From JANJUO01 sp942492935 (GTDB taxonomy: Bacteria > Bacteroidota > Ignavibacteria > Kapaibacteriales > UBA2268): 64,000 bases of DNA. Position numbers and translations under genes: made by a program. The DNA is taken from positions 4,430,248 to 4,494,247 of the forward strand of contig OW818654.1 in the NCBI GenBank assembly GCA_942492935.1, given 5' to 3'. The notes below the pieces were generated by a model. That model was not told the DNA's origin. It saw only the letters and a program-made list of their open reading frames with translations, and did not search any database. Below are positions 55,125 through 64,000 of the stretch, piece by piece; the first letter of the stretch is position 1, and the number at the start of each line of letters is the position of its first letter.

Positions 55125-55646
55125 CTATTTGGTAGCTTTTGCATCTACAGTTGCAGTCATTTTTCTTGTTTTCAATTCATTATCAAGGAAGAACAATGCA
55201 GTCGGATTGTCGCCAATCATACATAATCTATCATAAATTTCACCTGTTGTTGCTTCTTCTTCAACTTGTTCATCAATAAACCATTTTAGCATAGAAGAAG
55301 TAGCATGGTCACGTTCAGCAATAGCTAAATCGGCAAGTTCGTGAATCCAACTTGTTACCAATTGCTCGTGATGATATGCGTTTTCAAATACAACAACAGT
55401 ATTTTCCCATTCAGAAGGAGGAGCTGCAATAGCACTAATAATTGGCTTGCCGCCTCTATCAAGCAAATAATCAAATAATTTCAAAGCGTGTGTCATTTCT
55501 TCTTCTGCCTGAATTCTCATCCAGTTAGCAAAACCGTGCAAATTTTTGGTAGTATAATAACCTGCCATAGATAAATATAAATTTGACGAGTAAATTTCTC
55601 TTGCAATCTGCAAATTAATTGCTGATTGAATTACCTCTTTAATCAT
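55125..55646 (-). CDS. ftnA: Ferritin (FtnA-like, non-heme)
   Basis: An iron-storage protein that forms a 24-mer and oxidises Fe(II). The 173 residues start MIKEVIQSAINLQIAREIYS at ATG 55646 with AAAGG upstream; a GTG 27 bases earlier is rejected. Ferroxidase-site residues are in the four-helix bundle: NLYLSMAGYY, RIQAEEEMTHALKLFDYLLDRGG, and FIDEQVEEEATTGEI. There is no heme-binding methionine of bacterioferritin in the usual place. It is a single gene with its own terminator. Confidence 0.93.
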   Translation of the reverse strand: MIKEVIQSAINLQIAREIYSSNLYLSMAGYYTTKNLHGFANWMRIQAEEEMTHALKLFDYLLDRGGKPIISAIAAPPSEWENTVVVFENAYHHEQLVTSWIHELADLAIAERDHATSSMLKWFIDEQVEEEATTGEIYDRLCMIGDNPTALFFLDNELKTRKMTATVDAKATK

Positions 55647-55735
55647 AAATTTTACCTTTAATAAATAAATCACATAAAAGATTATTCACGTAAATTTGAA
55701 TAGTTTATTTTATTCATTCAAAATTATCAGAAACT

Positions 55736-56025
55736 AAATAACTACACAGTCGCCAAATGAAAGAATCACGTTCAAACAAAAAATAACTTTGTTCAAAACC
55801 TTCCGAAGGTTATGAACCTTCAGAAAGTTTATTGCCAAGTTAGAAAAGAGTCGCCAAATGAAAGAATCACGTTCAAACAAAAAATAACTTTGTTCAAAAC
55901 CTTCCGAAGGTTTTGAACCTTCGGAAAGTTTATTGCCAAGTTAGATAAGAGTCGCCAAATGAAAGAATCACGTTCAAATAACACAGCAATTTGAAAATTT
56001 CAAAACGATTGTGTAGTTACAATAC
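55736..56025. repeat. Conserved-flank hairpin repeat, copy C (tandem, 101-bp period)
   Basis: GTCGCCAAATGAAAGAATCACG begins at 55749, 55850 and 55951: two full units and a part. Each full unit holds an AACCTTCCGAAGGTT-type hairpin and the right flank TTGCCAAGTTAGA(T/A)AAGAG. The block starts TAACTACACAG and ends TGTGTAGTTA, so its ends are inverted relative to each other. Confidence 0.8.
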
Positions 56026-56154
56026 TTGTGATAGAAATAATTTCATTATATTTCATAAATAATTTAAATTTTTCAATTTTCTTACTTATATTTGAAAGTA
56101 GGGAATTTTGAAAAATTCAGAAAAGTTTTGTTAAATTAATATAAAAATAAAAAT

Positions 56155-56904
56155 ATGTCAGGACATAGTAAATGGGCTAATATCAAGCATAGAAAAGGAA
56201 GACAAGATGCTTTGCGTGGTAAAATATTCACCAGACTTGCTAAGGAAATTACTATTTCGGCTCGTGAAGGTGGTGGTGATATTACAGGAAATCCACGTTT
56301 GAGACTTGCTTGCCAGAATGCACGTGCTGTTAATATGCCAAACGATAATATCACAAGAGCTATCAAAAAAGGTACTGGTGAACTTGAAGGTGTAAACTAT
56401 GAAGAAATTACTTACGAGGGCTATGCACCAGCAGGTGTTGCGGTTATTTTAGAAACAATCACTGACAACAGAAAGCGTACAGTTGCCGAAATGCGTCAAT
56501 ATATGACTAAATATGGTGGAAATATTGGTGAATCAAACTCGGTAATTTGGAATTTTGAGCGAAAAGGTGTTGTGAATTTTGAAACCGAAGGCAAAGAAGA
56601 AGACTTTATACTTGAACACGTAATGGAAGCAGGTGCTGATGATTTGATTTATGATACTGAAAATTGCAGAGTAGAATGTGCAATGGATGCGTACGGCTCG
56701 GTATATAAATATTTTGAAGAAAAGGGTTTTAAAATTACTGAAGCTAAACTCGAATATTTACCTAAGCAAACTGTTAATATTACAGATGTAGAAGATGCAA
56801 AAAAAGTAATTAGATTTGTAGAATTTTTTGAAGAACATGAAGATGTTCAAAATGTATTCTCTAATTTTGAAATTGATGATTCGATAGCTGATAAATTAGA
56901 CTAA
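56155..56904 (+). CDS. YebC/PmpR family regulatory protein
   Basis: A 249-residue cytoplasmic protein. The diagnostic start SGHSKWANIKHRKGRQDA and NARAVNMPNDNITRAIKKGTG are intact. The family is described as DNA-binding regulators, and some members (TACO1, YebC2) aid translation of proline stretches; this member's role cannot be told apart here. It lies 12 bases before ruvC, a conserved pairing. Confidence 0.93.
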   Translation: MSGHSKWANIKHRKGRQDALRGKIFTRLAKEITISAREGGGDITGNPRLRLACQNARAVNMPNDNITRAIKKGTGELEGVNYEEITYEGYAPAGVAVILETITDNRKRTVAEMRQYMTKYGGNIGESNSVIWNFERKGVVNFETEGKEEDFILEHVMEAGADDLIYDTENCRVECAMDAYGSVYKYFEEKGFKITEAKLEYLPKQTVNITDVEDAKKVIRFVEFFEEHEDVQNVFSNFEIDDSIADKLD

Positions 56905-56916
56905 TAGGCAATTAAA

Positions 56917-57456
56917 TTGATTGTAATTGGAATAGACCCCGGCTCTGTAAATACAGGGTACGGGGTTCTTGAAAAAAATGGCAGTAAACTTCGTTTGATT
57001 GAATACGGAGTGATTAAAGCTAAGAAAAAAAATGAGAATTTTCCTTTGAGATTAAAGGAAATATTTGAACGACTTAATTCTGTAATCGAACGTACACTTC
57101 CAGATGAAGCTGCAATTGAATCAATGTTTTATCATAAAAATGCTCAAACCTTGATGAAACTTTCACATGCACGTGGAGTAGCAATGCTATCGGCTACATT
57201 GAAAGAAATTCCTGTTATGGAATATGCCCCGATGGAGATAAAAAAATCAGTTACTGGCAGAGGAGCTGCTTCAAAAGAACAAGTACAATTTATGGTAAAG
57301 AGAATTTTAAATATTGACGAAACCCCCGAATTTTTTGATGTTACTGATGCTCTTGCAGTAGCAATTTGCCATTCAACAAGACGTACAATTGGAGTAAACA
57401 AAACCTCCAACTGGAACGATTTCATAAAAAATAATCCAAGCAGAGTGAAGAACTAA
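56917..57456 (+). CDS. ruvC: Holliday junction resolvase RuvC (TTG start)
   Basis: The endonuclease that cuts Holliday junctions with RuvAB in recombinational repair. The 179 residues begin MIVIGIDPGSVNTGYG, giving the first catalytic aspartate at residue 7; AAIESMFYHKNAQT and the C-terminal DVTDALAVAICH supply the other acidic residues. The start is TTG at 56917 with AGG upstream; family alignment leaves no room for an internal ATG. It is translated right after yebC. ruvA and ruvB are not in the window. Confidence 0.95.
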   Translation: MIVIGIDPGSVNTGYGVLEKNGSKLRLIEYGVIKAKKKNENFPLRLKEIFERLNSVIERTLPDEAAIESMFYHKNAQTLMKLSHARGVAMLSATLKEIPVMEYAPMEIKKSVTGRGAASKEQVQFMVKRILNIDETPEFFDVTDALAVAICHSTRRTIGVNKTSNWNDFIKNNPSRVKN

Positions 57457-57647
57457 GTTTGAATTTCAATTAAAGAGCAGTCAAATAAGAATATTTTCAT
57501 TTTATTCTATCAAACAAAAATGTCTGAACTGCAATATTTATAAAAACTTAGTATAACAGCATTCATTATTGTTTTTGATATATTAGCCACTGCTCAGCAA
57601 TTTATTTAATTAAACACAGATTTTCACGGAAAAGAATGATACGTAGT

Positions 57648-58100
57648 TTACGAATAAGTAGCCCCCTTGAAAATAATTTTTTTGTAACCTAAGGATTGGT
57701 ATTTCAAATCGTTAAATTGGTTCATTGATTCGAGTAAAAGTGGTAGATTTCTTTTCTTTTTCAGATTAACAATAATACTCTCATTTTCAATTTGAATATC
57801 AGCACTATTGAGTAAAAACTTTTCGTACAAACTTTGAACTGATAATTTTTCATATCTCGGCAAATCATTTGCAAATAATCTGTATATATTATGCGTAAGA
57901 ATTGACATTGTCAAATCAAAATCAACTTTTATAACCATTGAAGAGGAAACATTATTAAGATGAAAAAATGAAATTTGTTCTGAAATTTCTTTTTCAACTA
58001 ACCATCTTCTCGCATATTTTCTAACTAAACTTTCAACTGATGAATCAAAATCATTTGTAATTATAATTGCAGGTTTTATCTTACCGTTTCCTGTAATCAC
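57648..58100 (-). pseudogene. Transposase, C-terminal part after in-frame TAA
   Basis: About 150 codons in the same frame as the transposase upstream, separated only by a TAA (58104-58106) and one codon. It contains YARRWLVEKEI, resembling the YREK signature of IS4-type transposases, including the expected catalytic glutamate. Without this part the upstream product lacks its active-site glutamate. GTG 58100 could be an accidental start. Confidence 0.75.
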
Positions 58101-58103
58101 TAT

Positions 58104-59390
58104 TTACCTGACCTCGCCCTCGTATCCTCTTAGTTTGACCCTTTGGTCACAAACTTTTAATGTTCTTTTTTTATTTGATGAGCCATCAATTCTAATAGTT
58201 TTCCATTCCGATTTTGGCAGATTTTCAATCTCCTCAACTATATTTTTGCCTCGTTTGCGAATCGTTAAAAACTTTATTCCATCGTTATTTAGGCGGTTGA
58301 GATTTTCATAATTTGTAAATTTACTATCAAAAACTAAATATTTTAAATCCATTTTACCGTCAGAACCTGCTTTATAAAAATCAATAAATTCCAAAATAAC
58401 TGCACTTTCATCCTTGTGCATTATATTCGTATCTCCATAATCAATTATCCCACTTTCTTGATCCTGTGCCAGAACCGCCAGCATACTTGGAAGTGCTTTG
58501 TTACGTTTGCCAGACCAATTATTCTCCAAATGTTCTGAATCTCCCCAGTAAGGAATAGTCGTGAAATCAAGATTAAAGGTCTCTTTGATTAAACCTAATT
58601 CAATCCATTTCTTGCTCAATTTTATAAGAAAATCTTTGTTCATATCCGACGTAACTCTATCCGAATATGAAGTTAACCAAGCCGCCTTAGGCAATACATT
58701 TAATCCGGCAAAGAGACCTGAACCCTTGTCCATACACCAAATATTGTCAGCAGTATAACGCCTGATATCTGATGCTTTCAACGCGACAAATGATAATATG
58801 GAACTTAATCTACTAATTTGTTTCGTTTCAGGATAATTTGATTCTTCAATGATTTGTCTAATACCGGACGATTCGATGTAAGGAAGTAAACATAAAATTC
58901 CAGCTGCATCACTTTTGAATTCGTCCGTTTTTTGAATATCAACAGAAGCACTTTTTTCAGCTGCAATTTTTGGAAAAACTAATTGTTGTTTCTCTTCTTT
59001 GCTTCTTCTTGGCAAACTTTTGAAGCCGGCTTCGTGCTGAATATTATAGATGGTTTTTTCAGAACAATTATACCCTTTGCTATCAAGAATTGTTTTAATT
59101 TCAGGAATAGAATGATTTGTAAGCCGAAGTTGAATAATCAAATTTTCGGCAGATTCAATATTGACAGGTCTTTTCCTGCCTGGTTTTTTTTCAAGAAAAA
59201 AGATGTCAGAATTGCTATTTTTTCTTTCCTTTCTGAACCATGTAACTAAAGTGGTAAATCCACGATAGGTATAACCGAACTTTTTTGCTACTTCGGCAGC
59301 TGGAACATCCTCAATAAAATACATTCTAAGAGCTTCATATTTCTTTTGAGAAATCGAAGTCGGGTTTAAAAAATACTCTTTGTCCTACAT
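58104..59390 (-). pseudogene. DDE transposase, N-terminal part (broken by nonsense codons)
   Basis: An AGG Shine-Dalgarno and ATG at 59390 are followed at once by TAG (codon 2), then a sensible frame (DKEYFLNPTSISQKKYEALR) running into the ATG at 59324. From there 406 residues are open: helix-turn-helix regions (EVAKKFGYTYRGF, SIPEIKTILDSKG, CSEKTIYNIQHEAGF), then the catalytic core with LDFTTIPYWGD and YLVFDSKFTNYENL. It stops at TAA 58104. Both stops are one C-to-T change from a glutamine codon (CAG, CAA). The full protein would have about 580 residues. I place it near IS4-type transposases; the exact family is uncertain. Confidence 0.78.
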
Positions 59391-59700
59391 AAAAAAACCT
59401 TTTCAAATACGTGCAATTATTACCATGACAAAACTAATAAAAAATCATTAAACAACCAAGAAAAAAATGCAAAAAAGCCAATAAATGTGTATTTACTGGC
59501 TTTTACAAGGATTTAGATTTTTCAGCTATAGGAATAATGAATTTTTATAACTGCTATAACAGTACACATAATACGTGATATACTAAATTACAAATCTGAC
59601 TATATTTCTATAATTTATTGATATTCAAAGACTTATAAAGTCATTTGTTGTTTTGTTTGATGTTTCAACTACTACAATTATTACCGTGAAAATCTGTGTT

Positions 59701-59971
59701 AAATGAATAGTGCCTACCCATTTGTATTTAAAATTGTTATTCAAAAAAACTTATCAATTATCTACCTTAGTATAAAAACATATACAAAAACTGCTGATTA
59801 GTCACGTTTGTTGAAAATGAATATCTTTATTATTTCATATATTTGTTTGTACAAATACTGCAAACATTCCTTAAAAATCCATTTTTGATTTTTTTTTGGA
59901 AAAAGTTATTTGTCATACATAACCCAAATATTGCAAAGTGATAATAATTAAATTTGTCAGTATGAGTAACA
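59701..59971. other. Short spacer beyond the insertion sequence
   Basis: AT-rich 270 bp between the insertion-sequence end and the kinase stop. No gene or terminator of note. Confidence 0.4.
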
Positions 59972-62900
59972 TCACTTCATATATTTTCTAATTTTTTTCA
60001 ACAAAATATCAGGAATAATTGGCTTTGTAATGTAGTCGTTGCAGCCAATTGCAAGTGCTTTTTCTGCATCACCTGGCATAGCATAAGCAGTTTGAGCTAT
60101 AATATTTACACTATTATTGAATTCCCTAATTCTTTTTGTTGTTTCCAAGCCATCAATTCCCTTCATTTTGATATCCATCAAAATTAGTGGAATATTTTGA
60201 TTTGTTTGGCAAAATTCAATAGCATCTAAACCATTTTCTGCATGAATAATTGTATAATTTTCCCTTTTTAAAATTACATTTAGCAAGGCAAAACTTGCAT
60301 AATCATCTTCAACTACTAAAATTGTACTGTTTGAATTATTGACATCTATATTTGTATTTTCTGGTTCGTATTTAATTTCAGTAGTAACTGGATGATAGTC
60401 AATCGTAAAATAGAATGTACTACCAACGCCTAACTTAGATTCAACATGAACTTCACCTCCAAGCATTTCTACATAAGCTTTAACAATCGAAAGCCCAAGT
60501 CCAGAGCCTTCATGTGGACGAGTAATATTTATATCTGCCTGAACAAATCTATCAAATATAGCTTCAACTCTATCTTCTGGAATTCCTATACCCGTATCTT
60601 TCACAAAGAAATGCAACTTTTCATTTTCAATGTAATTACCAATTTCAATTTTCCCATTTGATGTAAATTTAATAGCATTTTTAATTAAATTAGTAATAAT
60701 CGAGTCAAGTTTCGATTTATCTGTATAAATCTTTGTCTGAACTCCTTGAACAATATTTGTTAATTTAAGTTGATTATTTTTATAAGATGACTGCAAATCA
60801 AAGAAATCAATGTAGTAATTCATCACCTCCGCAATGTCAATAACAGAATTATTTACAGGATTTTGTCCCGATTCTATCTTTGAGATTTCAATAATATCGT
60901 TGATTGTATTTAACAGTCGGTCGCCACTGAGATTCATTACTCTTACAAATTCGCTACGGTCTTCCGAACTAAGTTGTGGGTCATCTAATAAATTCAAAAA
61001 GCCAAGTATTCCATTCATTGGTGTTCTAATTTCATGACTCATATTTGCAAGGAAAGCGGATTTTAATCTATCACTTTCTTCAGCTTTCTCTTTTGCTCTG
61101 AGTAATTCTTCCTCAACTCTCTTACGTTCTGTAATATCATTGCCTTGAGCAATAGTTGCAATCAGATTACCCACTGTATCATAAATATTTGCTGAATTCC
61201 ATAATACAATTCTATTTTCACCTTTAACATTATAAATTGGGATTTCAATTCCATTAAGCAACTCTCCTTCCATTGAGCGAATAATTATATTTAATGACTT
61301 ATTCATTGAATCATTAGGAAAAATTAAATGAAGTGGTCTATTAATTACATTTTCTCTTGTTAAACCAGTGAGCTTTTCAAATGCGTGATTAAACTCCGTA
61401 ATTTTCATATCTTTTGACCATGTAATAATAGGAGCATTTGCATATTTAATCAAGTTTTCAAGATATTCTTTTGTCTCACGCAATGCTAATTCAGCTTTTT
61501 TTCGTTCTGTAATCGTAAAATCAGAACCACGGTAGCCAAGTAAATTTCCTTCATTGTCCAAAATTGGAATTCCACTTGTGAGAACCCAAATCAAATCTCC
61601 ATTTTTAGAAATAACCATATTTTCAAAATCAACAAATGTTCCTTTTTGGTCAAATACTTCAAAAGATGTTGTTATAAAATGTTCTTTCCCTTCTTCTGGA
61701 TGCAAATCATAAAAGTGCATTTTACCTATTATCTCGACAGGTTTATAACCTATTATTTTTTCAGCTACTTCACTAATATAAACAAATAGTCCTTTATTAT
61801 CAACTTCCCATGTCATCGTACCACTTTGGTCAGCAAGTGATTTTATTATTTCTTGGCTTTTCAATAATTCCTGCTGTATTTCATATCTTTCAGTAATATC
61901 TACGGCTACAGATTGAAAGCGAATAATATACTCATTTTCATCAAAAAATGCCCTATTTCTCCATTCATATACTAACTTTTTACCAGATGGAGTTTCAAGT
62001 TCTTGGATATGAGTCTCAAGAGGATTATCTGGAGTTAATGCCATCAAATTTGCTTTTAATTTTTGAGCAACCTCATATTCAATCATATCGTAAAAATTCA
62101 TTCCAACAAGTTCATCAGGTGTTTTATCAGTAAATTTTGCAAGTGGAGGATTTACGTAACTAATTGTTCCATCTGGGAAAAATGAAGAAATTAAAATTGG
62201 CATATCGTCTGCAAGTTTACGATATCTTTCTTCACTTTGTTTTAAATTGTTCTCAATTCTTTTTCTTTCAGTAATGTCATTGACCATTACGTGCCGCACA
62301 TTTCTATTATTATATCTTACAGAATGAGATGTAATTTCTACATTAATAATCTCACCATTTTTCTTTAAATGCTTCCATTCACCAGCGGGATTCATTGTTG
62401 TTTTCGTTTTTTCTATATCTTGAAGTAATGCAGGAATATCCTCTTTAGGACGAATATCTTTAATTGTCATATTCAGCAATTCATCTTTTGAATATCCATA
62501 TTTCTCGATTACAGCTTTATTAACTTCTAAAATTTCTAAAGTATCTAAATCATACATCCACATCGGTTGTGGATTATTATCGAACATATTTCTGTATTGT
62601 TCTTCACTTTTTTTAATTTCATTTTCATAATTTTCTCTTTGCTTCAAATTTACAATCATCTGAGCAAGTACCTTTAAAAGATTTTCTTCAATCTTTGTAT
62701 AGCGATATTTCTTTTTGACAAAATCAAAACCAACAAATCCATAGCATACACTTTTATACATTAAAGGCACCGTAATAATACTCTTAATATTTCCATTTTC
62801 TAATAAAGTTTTAAATTCATTAGAATCAGCTTCTGCAACATCAAACAAAATATAATCTTCACCCTTTTTATGTTTGTTTACCATAAATTGATTTATTTTA

Positions 62901-63157
62901 TTTGGTACATTCTGCAATGAGTTTATATGTGGCTCTATACCAATATTGCACCATTCATACAAATTTGATTGGGAATCTTCTTCAAAATCATATTCAAAAA
63001 TATAAGCTCTATCTGCCCCAACAAAAGTTGCAATCTCTTGTAGTGTAGAATTTATGGATTCAACTATAAATTCACGATGAATATTAATGAAAACTACGGC
63101 AATTTTAGTTAATATAGCAAGTAAATCATTGTGTTTTTTTAGTTCTAATTCAGCCAA
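59972..63157 (-). CDS. Hybrid histidine kinase, main part (GAF, PAS x4, HisKA, HATPase, REC)
   Basis: A 1061-residue frame from TTG 63157. Order: GAF domain (about 8-170), four PAS domains (about 180-690, each ending in an ITER-K/Y motif), HisKA with NMSHEIRTP (H708), HATPase (NLIKNAIKFT, DTGIGIPEDR, GSGLGLSIVKAY) and a receiver with D995 in LMDIKMKGIDG. No membrane segment. The open frame continues upstream of this TTG to about 63337 and encodes the second half of a PAS domain (FEDYFEPWERWF, GIVIYF). The true gene is therefore longer and is joined to the next entry by a frameshift. In its present form this part may be made from an internal start or not at all. Confidence 0.85.
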   Translation of the reverse strand: MAELELKKHNDLLAILTKIAVVFINIHREFIVESINSTLQEIATFVGADRAYIFEYDFEEDSQSNLYEWCNIGIEPHINSLQNVPNKINQFMVNKHKKGEDYILFDVAEADSNEFKTLLENGNIKSIITVPLMYKSVCYGFVGFDFVKKKYRYTKIEENLLKVLAQMIVNLKQRENYENEIKKSEEQYRNMFDNNPQPMWMYDLDTLEILEVNKAVIEKYGYSKDELLNMTIKDIRPKEDIPALLQDIEKTKTTMNPAGEWKHLKKNGEIINVEITSHSVRYNNRNVRHVMVNDITERKRIENNLKQSEERYRKLADDMPILISSFFPDGTISYVNPPLAKFTDKTPDELVGMNFYDMIEYEVAQKLKANLMALTPDNPLETHIQELETPSGKKLVYEWRNRAFFDENEYIIRFQSVAVDITERYEIQQELLKSQEIIKSLADQSGTMTWEVDNKGLFVYISEVAEKIIGYKPVEIIGKMHFYDLHPEEGKEHFITTSFEVFDQKGTFVDFENMVISKNGDLIWVLTSGIPILDNEGNLLGYRGSDFTITERKKAELALRETKEYLENLIKYANAPIITWSKDMKITEFNHAFEKLTGLTRENVINRPLHLIFPNDSMNKSLNIIIRSMEGELLNGIEIPIYNVKGENRIVLWNSANIYDTVGNLIATIAQGNDITERKRVEEELLRAKEKAEESDRLKSAFLANMSHEIRTPMNGILGFLNLLDDPQLSSEDRSEFVRVMNLSGDRLLNTINDIIEISKIESGQNPVNNSVIDIAEVMNYYIDFFDLQSSYKNNQLKLTNIVQGVQTKIYTDKSKLDSIITNLIKNAIKFTSNGKIEIGNYIENEKLHFFVKDTGIGIPEDRVEAIFDRFVQADINITRPHEGSGLGLSIVKAYVEMLGGEVHVESKLGVGSTFYFTIDYHPVTTEIKYEPENTNIDVNNSNSTILVVEDDYASFALLNVILKRENYTIIHAENGLDAIEFCQTNQNIPLILMDIKMKGIDGLETTKRIREFNNSVNIIAQTAYAMPGDAEKALAIGCNDYITKPIIPDILLKKIRKYMK

Positions 63158-63189
63158 TTTTCTTTGTGTAGTTTCTGTAAAATATATAA

Positions 63190-63870
63190 CTATTCCATCA
63201 TTAGTAGAATAAATTCTATTTTCAAACCAACGTTCCCATGGCTCAAAGTAGTCTTCGAATGTATATGAAGTTTTGTTTTCAATGCAATCTTTATAAATTT
63301 TTGCAAGGGTGTATTTATGGCTTCGGGGAATAATTCATAATAGTTTTTTCCAATCAAATCTTCAGGCTTCTTTCCTAATAATTCCGCAGCTTTATTATTC
63401 AGAAACAAGTAGTTCATCTCTTTATCAAATGCAACTACGCCATCAGTTATACTTTCAAGCATACTTTTGAATAATTCGTCTGAATATTTAAGTTTGGCTT
63501 GAGTATCTACAATTTTATTCATATCCCAAAACATTACACAAAATGTATCCTTTTCAACTTTTTGAAATTCAAATTTTATCCATCTGTTCAACAATTCAGA
63601 AAATATAACAATTTCCTTTTTTTGCCCTGATTTGAATATTTCAGTAACTATTTCAAAAAAATTTACTTTTTCAATTTCGACAATAGGATAAAACTCTTTT
63701 ATACTTTTATTTACGATAATATCAGAATTAAAACCAGTAATTTGTTCGTAAATATCATTTACTTCCAACCAAAAATAATCAATTACTCTGCCCAATTCGT
63801 CAAACTCTGCCCGATGATAAGCATAAGCAAAACTTGCGTTTTTTAAAATAGATTTGTAATAATTATCCAT
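63190..63870 (-). CDS. N-terminal part of the same hybrid kinase, cut by a frameshift
   Basis: ATG 63870 (MDNYYKSILKNASFAYAYHR) opens a PAS domain (about 5-110) and the first half of a second (about 125-195: MLESITDGVVAFDKEMNYLF, then KAAELLG and GKNYYELFPEAINT). After that the frame turns into non-family sequence and ends at 63190. If one T is added near 63305-63310, the minus strand reads TPFAKIYKDCIENK and runs straight into the longer frame. So a single-base deletion, real or a sequencing error, splits a gene of about 1300 codons. Confidence 0.8.
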   Translation of the reverse strand: MDNYYKSILKNASFAYAYHRAEFDELGRVIDYFWLEVNDIYEQITGFNSDIIVNKSIKEFYPIVEIEKVNFFEIVTEIFKSGQKKEIVIFSELLNRWIKFEFQKVEKDTFCVMFWDMNKIVDTQAKLKYSDELFKSMLESITDGVVAFDKEMNYLFLNNKAAELLGKKPEDLIGKNYYELFPEAINTPLQKFIKIALKTKLHIHSKTTLSHGNVGLKIEFILLMME

Positions 63871-64000
63871 ACTTATCAAATTTTAATAGTAAACAAATAA
63901 ATTCAAATATATAAAAATATTATTAAATATACAATTATATTTCTTTAATTAATGGTAATAAATACACTTCTTTCAAAATAAGATAAATCATTGATTTTAC

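Larger units (their letters stand above)
57613..59700 (-). mobile_element. Insertion sequence with 17-bp inverted ends, about 2.1 kb
   Basis: AACACAGATTTTCACGG at 57613-57629 recurs exactly inverted at 59684-59700. Between them is one interrupted DDE-type transposase gene on the minus strand. A 14-bp hairpin with one mismatch (59473-59486 with 59491-59504) lies between the right end and the gene; it could stop transcription entering from the kinase gene. I cannot see a clear target-site duplication: the flanks read TTTAATTA on the left and AAATGAAT on the right. Ends are as seen; element boundaries are inferred from them. Confidence 0.8.

Noticed and set aside
57613..59700. A target-site duplication around the insertion sequence
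   Set aside because: The flanks are AT-rich and no matching direct repeat of clear length is seen.

Overview
The window is a low-GC bacterial chromosome segment, most likely from the FCB group in the Chlorobi / Ignavibacteria / Kapabacteria neighbourhood. The clues are two secreted proteins ending in type IX secretion (T9SS) sorting domains, a GWxTD-domain protein, an OmpA-PD40 envelope protein, LptE-type lipopolysaccharide export and low GC. Shine-Dalgarno sites stand before several genes, which is less usual in core Bacteroidota. This placement is inference; no rRNA gene is present.

Layout. 1-1170: end of an aconitase gene with a strong terminator. 1232-3082: gene-free, holding a six-copy 208-bp tandem array. 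3083-6617 (minus): rsmB, a GWxTD protein and an esterase. 6682-7488: an outer-membrane protein. 7634-7806: a single copy of the array element. 7927-10521 (minus): an AlwI-type restriction enzyme and a Dam-type methylase. 10799-14846: sbcD-sbcC. 15447-18755 (minus): a T9SS-tagged penicillin acylase, a lipoprotein and an L,D-transpeptidase. 18782-23765 (minus): tRNA-Val, frr, pyrH, tsf, rpsB, rpsI, rplM and an ECF-like sigma factor. 24216-25921: an NSS-family sodium symporter followed by an uncalled 40-residue membrane peptide that resembles MetS-type small subunits.

26165-39638 (minus) is the most remarkable part: seven genes in one direction, 5-15 bp apart or overlapping. In transcription order they are a 2306-residue nine-PAS hybrid kinase, a REC-kinase, a REC-PP2C-SiaB fusion, SiaC, a coiled-coil membrane protein, a REC protein with a degenerate HD-GYP domain, and another REC-kinase. 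The SiaA phosphatase and SiaB kinase of the SiaABC partner switch are joined in one REC-headed chain beside their substrate SiaC. I see no diguanylate cyclase. I propose that this is a phosphorelay-controlled partner switch that has not been described in this form.

40772-57456 is mostly envelope and housekeeping: an OmpA-PD40 protein, GT2, LptE, an MBL hydrolase, a thiolase, a T9SS WD40-like protein, an M16 peptidase, TrmH, lipoproteins, a beta-barrel protein, ferritin, YebC and RuvC. 57613-59700 is an insertion sequence whose transposase carries two nonsense codons. 59972-63870 is a second PAS-rich hybrid kinase split by an apparent one-base deletion near 63305.

Intergenic DNA is dense in short palindromic repeats. 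At least four families recur. Several share a rule: five- to seven-base arms around a constant three-base centre (GTA/TAC), with paired changes that keep the arms complementary.
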